Source of the DNA: Bacteroidales bacterium
Lineage (GTDB): Bacteria > Bacteroidota > Bacteroidia > Bacteroidales > UBA932
Reading direction: 5' to 3'
NCBI GenBank assembly: GCA_004552115.1
Contig: SFPH01000001.1
Location: 1-14,887 of the forward strand
Length of the DNA: 14,887 nt
Positions 7,963-14,524 of this stretch are shown here, piece after piece. Below the pieces are notes generated by a model. The model was not told where the DNA came from. It worked only from the letters and a program-made list of their open reading frames with translations, and ran no database searches. The stretch's first letter is position 1. Each line of letters begins with the position of its first letter. Both the position numbers and the translations under genes were made by a program.

Positions 7963-7974
7963 CCTTCCGTTCCT

Positions 7975-8415
7975 TCATTCGCTTACCATTTCCTCATAGA
8001 CCGGAATCGCCGTCTCCGGCCTGTAATGTCCGTCCTCCTGTCTGGAAAACAGATGGGTACTATGCCCGTTGGTAATCGCTATATATTTGACATTCAATAT
8101 CATATTGTATCTCAATGCCTGCTCCGCAACTGCATTGTCAAGACTTGTGTCGGGTCTTTTGCATTCCACAACCATCAGCGGGGCTGAATCCCTGCCATAG
8201 GCCACGATGTCTGCCCTGAATTCTTTCCTGACAGGGCCGTCGCCGTATCTGAGGCTGACTTCGCTCATCATCTTGTACAGGGGAATGTTCATCCTCGTGT
8301 TCATGAAGCCTATGAACCACTGCCTCACCTCCTCTTCAGGGGTGAGGGCGACTTCTTTCCTGCGGAGAGGGTCCAGGACTTTTCTTTTGCCGCTGTCAGA
8401 CATCATCGGATACAT
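7975..8415 (-). CDS. Orphan HsdR-N-like PD-(D/E)xK protein (type I restriction enzyme R N-terminal domain family)
   Basis: A 146-residue protein from the ATG at 8415 (MYPMMSDSG). The frame opens further upstream to 8523 but that part runs through the promoter region; starts at 8406 or 8403 are also possible. It carries the sequence seen in Bacteroidota stand-alone HSDR_N_2 proteins: DPLRRKEVALTPEEEVRQ (15-32), then RADIVAYG (68-74) with Asp69, VVECKRP (82-88) with Glu84-x-Lys86, and the QxxxY motif EQALRY (98-103). The nuclease-fold residues D, ExK and Q are therefore intact. No helicase, methylase or specificity subunit is nearby, so it is not a restriction system as such; members of this small family are widespread and of unknown role. 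It is the promoter-proximal gene of the HsdR-N/cca/xer/hpf set. Confidence 0.82.
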   Translation of the reverse strand: MYPMMSDSGKRKVLDPLRRKEVALTPEEEVRQWFIGFMNTRMNIPLYKMMSEVSLRYGDGPVRKEFRADIVAYGRDSAPLMVVECKRPDTSLDNAVAEQALRYNMILNVKYIAITNGHSTHLFSRQEDGHYRPETAIPVYEEMVSE

Positions 8416-8423
8416 TCGTAACG

Positions 8424-8431
8424 CAAATATA
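8424..8431 (-). promoter_or_regulatory. Candidate -7 box for the HsdR-N/cca/xer/hpf operon
   Basis: On the minus strand TATATTTG matches the Bacteroidota -7 consensus TAnnTTTG. No clear -33 TTTG is seen. The implied transcript start would be only a few bases from the ATG at 8415, so either the leader is almost absent or translation starts at 8406/8403. Confidence 0.5.
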
Positions 8432-8454
8432 GGCATTTTTTTCAGGCTTTTTAT

Positions 8455-8462
8455 TAACTTTG
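8455..8462 (+). promoter_or_regulatory. Candidate -7 box for the glycosylation cassette
   Basis: TAACTTTG fits TAnnTTTG exactly. No good -33 box is found, only T-rich sequence. It would give a leader of roughly 50 nt before the GT2 ATG at 8523 and argues against upstream in-frame starts that overlap it. It is back to back with the minus-strand box at 8424-8431. Confidence 0.5.
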
Positions 8463-8522
8463 CAAAGCGTTGGCGCAGCCGCAGGCATAATGCCGCGGTT
8501 TTTATGCCGATGCAGCATTGCA

Positions 8523-9254
8523 ATGAACAGAACAGGTCAATATCAGTTCACCATAGTGGTTCCCGTCTTCAATGAGGAGGACAATATGCCGAATCTTGAA
8601 AAGGCCCTTGCGGACTTCCTGCCCAAGAGTCTGTACAAGGCTTGCGTCCTCTTTGTCAATGATGGCTCCAGGGATGACAGTCTGTTGAAAATCAAGGAAA
8701 TATGCTCGCGTCACGAAGATTTCTTCTACATCAGTTTCGTGAAGAATGCGGGTCTCAGCGCAGCCGTCAAGGCCGGGTTCGACTACACGTTCTCCCAGTA
8801 TGTGGGCTACATGGACGCAGATCTGCAGACTACTCCGGAGGATTTCAATCTCCTTCTCTCCGGAATGCTTGAGAACAGCATGATGATCGGAATCAGGGCG
8901 GACAGGAAAGACAGCGGATTCAAGCGTTTCCAGTCTAAGTTCGCCAACGGGTTCAGGAATATGATGACTCATGACGGGGCAAAGGATACGGGCTGCCCGC
9001 TCAAGGTCCTGCGCACAGAGGTGGCCAGGCGCATTCCGATGTTCAAGGGAATGCACCGCTTCCTGCCTGCTCTGGTACTCCTGCAGGAGGGCTGCACCTA
9101 CGGCCAGGTGCCTGTGAGGCATTTCCCGAGGGTGGCAGGCGTGTCGAAATTCAGTCTCTGGAACAGGCTTCTGGGACCACTGGCCGACTGCTTCGCCTAT
9201 CGCTGGATGAAGCCTAGATATATCAACTACAAGGTCGGGGACAACAATATCTGA
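8523..9254 (+). CDS. GT2 glycosyltransferase, DPM1/ArnC-like polyprenyl-phosphate sugar synthase
   Basis: A 243-residue family 2 glycosyltransferase from ATG 8523 (MNRTGQYQFT); the frame is open upstream but that would include the promoter box. Motifs: VVPVFNEED (12-20), NDGSRDDS (46-53), the KNAGLSAAVKAGFDY segment (74-88) typical of dolichyl-phosphate sugar synthases, the metal-binding DADLQ (98-102), and the acceptor-loop signature ending GVSKF (206-210). The expected reaction is transfer of a sugar from a nucleotide-sugar to undecaprenyl phosphate at the cytoplasmic face. Unlike ArnC or GtrB, no C-terminal pair of membrane helices is evident, so it is DPM1-like and probably peripheral. 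The sugar cannot be told from sequence. The two genes behind it (6-nt gap, then 17-nt overlap) supply a membrane carrier candidate and a periplasmic-side transferase. Confidence 0.88.
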   Translation: MNRTGQYQFTIVVPVFNEEDNMPNLEKALADFLPKSLYKACVLFVNDGSRDDSLLKIKEICSRHEDFFYISFVKNAGLSAAVKAGFDYTFSQYVGYMDADLQTTPEDFNLLLSGMLENSMMIGIRADRKDSGFKRFQSKFANGFRNMMTHDGAKDTGCPLKVLRTEVARRIPMFKGMHRFLPALVLLQEGCTYGQVPVRHFPRVAGVSKFSLWNRLLGPLADCFAYRWMKPRYINYKVGDNNI

Positions 9255-9260
9255 TCGCTG

Positions 9261-9911
9261 ATGCTCCATAATCTGCCTTCATATCTTGTTTTTGCGCTGG
9301 GCTTCCTGGCCCAGATTTTCTTCTCGCTCAGGACATTGCTCCAGTGGTGGAAATCCGAGAAGTCCCGCCGGGTGGAATCTCCGGCAGGATATTGGATTCT
9401 CAGCGTTATGGGGGCATACATGATGTTTGTTTATGGAGTGATGAGGGATGATTTCTCCATCATCCTCGGCCAGCTCATATCCTACTATGTTTATCTGTGG
9501 AACCTGGGGGCAAAGGGCATCTGGAACAGGATCTCCGCTGTCCTGCGGATTCTGCTCCTGCTTACGCCTGCCGCTGCCGTTCTCATTCTTCTGCGCAATG
9601 CGGCGGTATTCTTCCAGAGTTTCTTCCTCAATGACGACATCCCGTTCTGGCTTGTCATTTTCGGTTCTGCCGGCCAGATCATATTCACATTGAGGTTCGT
9701 ATATCAGTATTTCTATTCACAGAGGAAGCATCAGTCGGCATTGCCGGCAGGCTTCTGGGTCATCAGCCTCATAGGCTCCGGCGCAATCATCGCCTACGGC
9801 CTGTTCAGACGGGATCCTGTCCTGATTCTGGGACAGTCGTTCGGCTTTGTCGCCTATATCAGGAACCTGATGATCGGATTCAAGGAGAGGAAAAATGCGG
9901 ACAGGGAATAA
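9261..9911 (+). CDS. Membrane protein with two tandem LAB_N repeats (lipid-A-disaccharide synthase N-terminal-like, SWEET/PQ-loop clan)
   Basis: A 216-residue integral membrane protein consisting of two copies of the LAB_N domain, about 8-82 and 130-203, joined by a hydrophobic linker (about 92-122). The copies align by eye through paired motifs: LAQIFFSLRTLLQW with AGQIIFTLRFVYQY, SPAGYWILS with LPAGFWVIS, VYGVMRDD with AYGLFRRD, and IILGQ..YYVYLWNL with LILGQ..FVAYIRNL. LAB_N is found at the N-terminus of some LpxB proteins, but there is no LpxB catalytic domain here, so it is not a disaccharide synthase. As I recall, Pfam groups LAB_N with SWEET/PQ-loop three-helix bundles; two bundles plus a linker helix would match the seven-helix layout of full SWEET-type carriers. 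Position between a polyprenyl-phosphate sugar synthase and a membrane glycosyltransferase suggests a lipid-linked sugar flippase (inference). Confidence 0.85.
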   Translation: MLHNLPSYLVFALGFLAQIFFSLRTLLQWWKSEKSRRVESPAGYWILSVMGAYMMFVYGVMRDDFSIILGQLISYYVYLWNLGAKGIWNRISAVLRILLLLTPAAAVLILLRNAAVFFQSFFLNDDIPFWLVIFGSAGQIIFTLRFVYQYFYSQRKHQSALPAGFWVISLIGSGAIIAYGLFRRDPVLILGQSFGFVAYIRNLMIGFKERKNADRE

Positions 9912-11562
9912 GTTCCAGCCGGGTGTGATTGCGGAGAAGTATCCGCTCGCCCTTGTATTCATATTCACATTCATCTGCCTGCTTCCGGCGATGCTGCTGA
10001 GGGATTTCACTCCCTCCAATGAGTTGCGTTACCTGAGCATTGCGGACGAGGCCATTGCCAACGGGAACATTTTCGCTTTCACCAACCACGGTCTGGCCTA
10101 TGCGGACAAGCCGCCTCTCTATTTCTGGATAGTCATGCTCTGCAGGCTGGTTTTCGGGGAGCACAGCTGCCTGGCCCTGTCAATGTTCTCGCTCATACCT
10201 GCCTTTGTGATTGTGAAGGTTATGGATGGCTGGGTCATGAAGGGCGCCCCAGTCCAGGACAGGATGGCCGCGGCAATGATGCTGCTCACATCCGTGATGT
10301 TCCTCGGGACTGCGGTCGTGCTGAGGATGGATATGCTGATGTGCATGTTCATCGTGCTGGCTGTCAATACTTTCCACAGGATGTACAAAGCGGGGGAACC
10401 GTCGGTGAAGGACAGGATTCTCCTCCCGGTATGGATTTTTATGGCATTGTTCACGAAGGGTCCTGTGGGACTGCTTGTACCGCCGCTTTCCATAGTGGTT
10501 TTCCTCATGGTGAAGAGGAAATGGCGTGACATCGGGAAGTATCTCGGCTGGATGACGTGGGGGATTCTCGCCGGGCTTTCCGCACTGTGGATTCTCTGCG
10601 CCTTTCTCGACGGCGGACCTGATTACATCAACAATCTCCTGTTCAGGCAGACTGTCGGCAGGGCCGTGAACGCATTCACGCACAACAAGCCGTTCTGGTT
10701 CTATTTCATTGCAATAGTCTGGTGTCTTGCGCCTTACTGCATTCTGACCCTCGGGAGCCTGGTCCAGTCTCTTCTCCCGGTGAAGAAATCCGGTGGATGT
10801 ATCCCTGTTTCAGCGGTTCGCTCTGACACGGAGATCCTTTTCCTCTCGGTGATTGTCCCGACTTTCCTGATGCTTTCGTCATTCAGCTCCAAGCTTCCGG
10901 TATATCTCTGTCCTGTCTTCCCGTTTGTCGTGTATCTTTATCCTATTGCTACTGAGAGACTTGGAGGAAAGAATTGGATGAAGTGGGCGGTTGGTATCCC
11001 GGCAGGAATCTTTCTTGTCCTGGCCTTCGTGCTGATAGTGGCATTGTCAGGTATCGTACATATTCCTGCATTGGACCCGATCCTTTCCGAGTATGCCTTC
11101 GCCACTTCATGGCCTGTGAAGATAGCCGCACTGGTGCTTCTTCTCGGCAATGCCGGGGCACTTGTGGCTCTTGTGAAGAGGAAGTCCTGGAATCTTCCTG
11201 TTTTCATTATTGGCGCCACCCTTCTGCTGACCATTTATTGCGCATCAGGTGTGATGGGGAAGGTCAATCCATATTTCGGTTACAGGGCAATGTGCTCGGA
11301 AGTGCCTGAGGGAACTGACGTTGCGACTCTTTATGTGCATCGTCCGGAGAATGTGGATGTGTATCTCGGAAGGCAGATTACGGATTACCGCAAGGATGTC
11401 GATTCATTCTTCAACGCCCTTTCCGGCAGGGGAGAGGATGCGCGTCCGCTGACCCTCATTGTCATGACAAAGAAAATGGAGAGCAATGCTGCCCTCCATG
11501 AATATGTCCAGTCCTGCCGCACAGTGACTTATGTGGGGCCTTACTGTATTGCTTCCAAGTGA
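9895..11562 (+). CDS. ArnT/PMT-like integral membrane glycosyltransferase (GT39/GT83)
   Basis: A 555-residue polytopic protein of the GT-C fold. After the first helix (about 19-37), the first periplasmic loop carries NELRYLSIADEAI (42-54) and ADKPPLYFW (69-77), matching the ETRYAEI and EKPP/YW signatures of ArnT-type enzymes; the Glu/Arg of NELRY are the likely catalytic-loop residues. About a dozen hydrophobic segments follow, then a soluble C-terminal part (from about 460) as in ArnT. Such enzymes use undecaprenyl-phosphate sugars in the periplasm to modify lipid A, other glycolipids or proteins. The start at 9895 overlaps the LAB_N gene by 17 nt and has AAGGAG 7 nt upstream. Acceptor and sugar are unknown; lipid A or a surface glycan are the plausible acceptors. 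The stop TGA directly abuts the adk stop on the other strand. Confidence 0.88.
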   Translation: MRTGNKFQPGVIAEKYPLALVFIFTFICLLPAMLLRDFTPSNELRYLSIADEAIANGNIFAFTNHGLAYADKPPLYFWIVMLCRLVFGEHSCLALSMFSLIPAFVIVKVMDGWVMKGAPVQDRMAAAMMLLTSVMFLGTAVVLRMDMLMCMFIVLAVNTFHRMYKAGEPSVKDRILLPVWIFMALFTKGPVGLLVPPLSIVVFLMVKRKWRDIGKYLGWMTWGILAGLSALWILCAFLDGGPDYINNLLFRQTVGRAVNAFTHNKPFWFYFIAIVWCLAPYCILTLGSLVQSLLPVKKSGGCIPVSAVRSDTEILFLSVIVPTFLMLSSFSSKLPVYLCPVFPFVVYLYPIATERLGGKNWMKWAVGIPAGIFLVLAFVLIVALSGIVHIPALDPILSEYAFATSWPVKIAALVLLLGNAGALVALVKRKSWNLPVFIIGATLLLTIYCASGVMGKVNPYFGYRAMCSEVPEGTDVATLYVHRPENVDVYLGRQITDYRKDVDSFFNALSGRGEDARPLTLIVMTKKMESNAALHEYVQSCRTVTYVGPYCIASK

Positions 11563-12129
11563 TCAGTCCATTGCATTGAAGATGGTTCCGCGCACTTCTT
11601 CGATGGTGCCGGTGCCGTCTATCTCGACATATTTGCCGGCCTTCCTGTAGAAATCCACGAGCGGCTCGGTCTTTTCGTGATAAGTCCTGATCCTGTTATT
11701 GACGGTCTCGTCGCTGGCATCGTCGGCACGGCCCTCGATAGCGGCCCTGTGGCGGATTCTCTCCTTGATCATCTCGTCCGGAATCATTATCGAGATCACT
11801 GAAGTCACTTCTTCCCCTGATGCGGCGAGCATCTTGTCCAATGCCTCAGCCTGGGCGATTGTCCTAGGGAATCCGTCCAGAAGGAAACCGGCAACGCCTT
11901 CCGTCGTTTTGAATGCATTGTCAATCATGCCTTCCACCACCTCGTCCGGCACAAGCGAGCCGGCATCGATGAGGGATTTGGCCTTGAGGCCGAGCTCTGT
12001 GCCCTCCGCGATTTCCTTGCGGAGAAGTTCGCCGGTGGAGAGATGTCTGAGATTGTATCTCTCTACCATTGCAGTGGCCTGTGTACCCTTTCCGGCACCT
12101 GGAGGCCCGAATAAAATGTAGTATTTCAT
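11563..12129 (-). CDS. adk: Adenylate kinase, short-LID form
   Basis: A 188-residue adenylate kinase (ATP + AMP = 2 ADP), cytoplasmic. From the ATG at 12129 it begins MKYYILFGPPGAGKGTQ with the P-loop at 8-16, the AMP-binding STGELLR (31-37), the DGFPRT motif (85-90), and GRADD (133-137) followed by NNRIRTYHEKTEPL. The LID is short, with no zinc-type cysteines and no ~30-residue insertion, as is normal for Bacteroidota. The open frame extends about 34 codons further upstream into the hpt stop region but without family similarity, so the P-loop-adjacent Met is chosen. It lies 31 nt downstream of hpt with no intervening promoter box, so hpt-adk is probably one operon. No terminator follows; its stop touches the convergent GT39 gene. 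Confidence 0.96.
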   Translation of the reverse strand: MKYYILFGPPGAGKGTQATAMVERYNLRHLSTGELLRKEIAEGTELGLKAKSLIDAGSLVPDEVVEGMIDNAFKTTEGVAGFLLDGFPRTIAQAEALDKMLAASGEEVTSVISIMIPDEMIKERIRHRAAIEGRADDASDETVNNRIRTYHEKTEPLVDFYRKAGKYVEIDGTGTIEEVRGTIFNAMD

Positions 12130-12160
12130 AATATTGCTGTATTTTCGAAGGAGCGGCAAC

Positions 12161-12706
12161 CTACTCGTCAAGGATGTAGATGTCCTTGTAGTTGCGGCCC
12201 AGTTCGTTGTAATCAAGTCCGAATCCGACAATGAATCTGTTCGGGATTTCCATTGCCACGTAGTCGAGAACCACGTCCTTCTTGTAAACCTCAGGCTTCA
12301 GCAGCATCGTGCAGACCTTGCAGTCCTTCGCACCTTTCTCCCTCACGATCTCCTTGAGGTCGACAATGGTGTTTCCGGTGTCCACGATGTCCTCCACGAT
12401 GATGACAGTCTTTCCGGAAATGTCTCCGGTCAGGCCCATGACCTGGCGGACCTTGCCGGTCGACCGGGTCCCGCTGTAGGATGAGAGCTTCATTGAGACA
12501 AGTTCGCAGTCGAAATCGATTCTTTTCATGAGTTCGGCCGTGAACATGATTGCTCCGTTCAGGGTACAGAGGATTACAGGGATTTCTCCGCTGTCTTTGA
12601 AGTCTGCGTTGAGCCTCTCGGCGACTTTGTCGATGGCGGATTCGATTTCAGCATTCGGGATGAAGGTCCTGAACGTCTTGTCGTAAAGGTGAATTTTCTT
12701 GTCCAT
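12161..12706 (-). CDS. hpt: Hypoxanthine phosphoribosyltransferase
   Basis: A 181-residue type I phosphoribosyltransferase that converts hypoxanthine or guanine plus PRPP to IMP or GMP. It shows LNGAIMF (49-55), the flexible loop SSYSGT (75-80), the PRPP-binding VIIVEDIVDTGNT (101-113) and the base-binding end with KPEVYKK (137-143) and FIVGFGLDYNELGRN (158-172). ATG 12706 (MDKKIHLYDK) is preferred over the ATG at 12721 because the candidate promoter at 12724-12757 would start transcription at about 12717, downstream of the latter. Length is usual for the family. It pairs with adk as a purine salvage/nucleotide balance unit. Confidence 0.95.
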   Translation of the reverse strand: MDKKIHLYDKTFRTFIPNAEIESAIDKVAERLNADFKDSGEIPVILCTLNGAIMFTAELMKRIDFDCELVSMKLSSYSGTRSTGKVRQVMGLTGDISGKTVIIVEDIVDTGNTIVDLKEIVREKGAKDCKVCTMLLKPEVYKKDVVLDYVAMEIPNRFIVGFGLDYNELGRNYKDIYILDE

Positions 12707-12723
12707 AGTATTTCTTTGCATTA

Positions 12724-12757
12724 CAAATTTAGTGAATTCATTTAAAATTCATACAAA
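12724..12757 (-). promoter_or_regulatory. Candidate promoter of hpt-adk
   Basis: On the minus strand the -7 box TAAATTTG (12724-12731) matches TAnnTTTG and a -33-like TTTG lies at 12754-12757, 22 nt away, slightly longer than the usual spacing. The predicted transcript start is about 10 nt before the hpt ATG. Confidence 0.6.
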
Positions 12758-12805
12758 CAAGAGGTGGAAAAACCACCATTCCGGGAAAATGCGGATTTTT
12801 GTCAT

Positions 12806-12813
12806 TATTTTTG
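12806..12813 (+). promoter_or_regulatory. Candidate -7 box for the HhH/beta-barrel gene
   Basis: TATTTTTG fits TAnnTTTG and lies 33 nt before the ATG at 12847, a normal distance. No properly spaced -33 TTTG is seen. The intergenic stretch 12707-12846 otherwise contains the oppositely directed hpt promoter and one small hairpin. Confidence 0.4.
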
Positions 12814-12846
12814 GCCGGGCGGTGAAACTGTACAAAATGGTTTCCG

Positions 12847-14482
12847 ATGAGAGGAAGATTGAAAATGTGTGCGGCTGCGGTATTCGGACTGATGGAAATC
12901 TGTCCGGCAGCGGAGCTCCCGTCAGGGGACGATGCCCGGTTCAACGAGGCGGTGCTCGTCCTTACCGGCGAGAGCGAGATCGAGAATGTGGATGAATATG
13001 AGATGGACAGATATCTGAAGCTGATGTCATCTCCTCTTCGCCTGAACAGTGCCGGCAGGCCGGCATTGCTGTCCACGGGGCTTCTGACTCTGTATCAGGC
13101 GGTTTCATTGATCGATTACAGGGACAGGAACGGGCCTGTGATGTCATTTTCCGAGCTGGCTTCGATTGACGGTTTCAATGAGAGGACCGCCCGGGCCCTG
13201 TCTCTTTTCGTCATCCTGGACAATCCTGACGGCAGGAATCGGGGTGGAATGGCGGGAGAGGCTGTGGCGAATGTGTCGATGAAGAAGAAGCCGGTGGCTG
13301 GAGGCCATAATGCAACTTCTTGCAAGTCAAGGTTTTCTATAGGAAGGGAAGGTTCGTTCGATGTCGGTCTGGCAGTCGGGAAGGACTACGATGCACCATT
13401 CGGCCGTCCGTCATCGTTTTCTGGATATGTCAATGTCGGGAGAAGGGGCTGGAGCCTTTCTGCCGGAGATTTCGCATTGAGATTCGGACAGGGGCTGGCT
13501 CTGTGGTCGGGATTCTCGATGTCGGGGTTTTCCGGCGAGAGGACATTCTGGAAGAGGGCCACAGGCACCCGGGGCCAATGCCGCATTCTATTTCAGGAAC
13601 GGTGTCGTCTCGGCCACTTCCTGGGCTGTGTGGAATGGAGTGGCGGGAGCGCATGGTGGCCTTGGCCCGTCATTCGGCGGGGGCAAGGTCTCCGCGGATG
13701 CACGGATCTGCCTGAAGGGCATGGTGATGACGGGGGAAGTGGCATGGGATATCGGCTCCGGCCGGATTGCAGCCTGCCTCGGCTCGGACATCCCGATAAG
13801 AGGATATTGGCGTACTGCATTGTCACTCAGGTATATCCCAGATGGATATGACCTGTCATATTCTTCTCCGGTCAGGACATTTTCCGGAAAATACGGCGAA
13901 TCCGGCATCACTGCTGGACTGTTTTTCAGGCAGTCGCTCCTGACGGCTGACTTTTCGCTCAAGTCCTGCGATCCGGAAATGAGGCAGCTCAGACTGCTGT
14001 TCAGCAGCCCTTTCCGCATCAGTGACGCCTTCGAAATCAGCTGCAGGGCCACGGCGAGGCTACGTTCTTTCGAGAAGGGTATCAGGACGGGGATGAGGAC
14101 GGATCTGAAGTGCTCGGCCGGGGGATGGAATACCGTCGTGAGATACGAAGTGCTGAAATTCAAGGGCTTGTCTCATCTGGCATATATTGAGGAGGGCTTT
14201 GTTCACGGGAGCGGGGCTGTATATTGCAGGGGGACATTTTTCTTTGTCGACAATTGGGATGACAGGATTTACGCCTATGAGCGCGATGCTCCCGGGGCCT
14301 TCAATGTTCCGGCATATTACGGCCGGGGTTATTCGATTTCGACAGTGGCCAGGCAGAAAATCCGGTTGGGCAGGATGTCGGTGAAATTGTATTGGAGGAC
14401 AGGCTTCTACGCCCCGGTATGGGGTTCCGCAGGCGGGGAAACGAGGCTTGAGAACCGGTTTCAGATGACATTGGATTTTTGA
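12847..14482 (+). pseudogene. Helix-hairpin-helix (ComEA-like) outer-membrane beta-barrel protein, interrupted by a one-base frameshift
   Basis: Two reading frames make one protein of about 544 residues if one base is removed near 13573. Frame 1 (12847 onward) starts with a signal-like segment (about 1-22), then a ComEA-type double HhH (about 64-124: LRLNSAG, LIDYRDRNGPVMSFSELASI, GFNERTARALSLFV), then barrel-like sequence with LRFGQGLALWSGFS (211-224), a hallmark of the Bacteroidota HhH/barrel family. At residue 242, in the run CCCGGGG (13568-13574), homology-like sequence jumps to frame 2 (A-N-A-A-F-Y-F-R-N-G-V-V) and runs to 14482, ending in Leu-Asp-Phe as outer-membrane barrels often do. 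Left uncorrected, frame 1 continues to a stop at 13851 with unrelated residues. The function of the family is not known; HhH would bind DNA or a protein partner. Whether this is a true mutation or a sequencing error cannot be decided here. Confidence 0.75.
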
Positions 14483-14507
14483 ATGCTTGCAAAAATGCGT
14501 AAATTAG
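14478..14507 (+). promoter_or_regulatory. Candidate promoter of priA
   Basis: A -33-like TTTG (14478-14481) and a degenerate -7 box TAAATTAG (14500-14507; consensus TAnnTTTG) are 18 nt apart, predicting a start about 12 nt before the priA ATG. The -33 box overlaps the stop of the upstream gene. Confidence 0.35.
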
Positions 14508-14524
14508 TGGACTCTATCATTTGA

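Noticed and set aside
7975..8415. A type I restriction-modification or other defence system
   Set aside because: Only the N-terminal HsdR-like domain is present; no helicase motor, methyltransferase or specificity gene nearby.
8502..9269. 255-codon open frame on the minus strand opposite the GT2 gene
   Set aside because: Composition rich in His, Arg, Glu and Gln without domain pattern; the plus strand encodes a complete GT2 enzyme with DGS and DAD motifs.
9261..9911. Lipid-A-disaccharide synthase (lpxB)
   Set aside because: Only LAB_N-type membrane repeats are present; the glycosyltransferase domain of LpxB is absent.
12763..12777. Small hairpin GGTGG-A5-CCACC between hpt and the HhH gene
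   Set aside because: Only a 5-bp stem, no T-run after it on the plus strand, and it lies upstream of both divergent promoters, so it is neither a convincing terminator nor an attenuator; an operator cannot be claimed from one short inverted repeat.
13588..14163. 191-codon open frame on the minus strand opposite the HhH/barrel gene
   Set aside because: Covers the beta-barrel half in antisense and has no domain features; the plus-strand frame continues a recognisable family after the frameshift.
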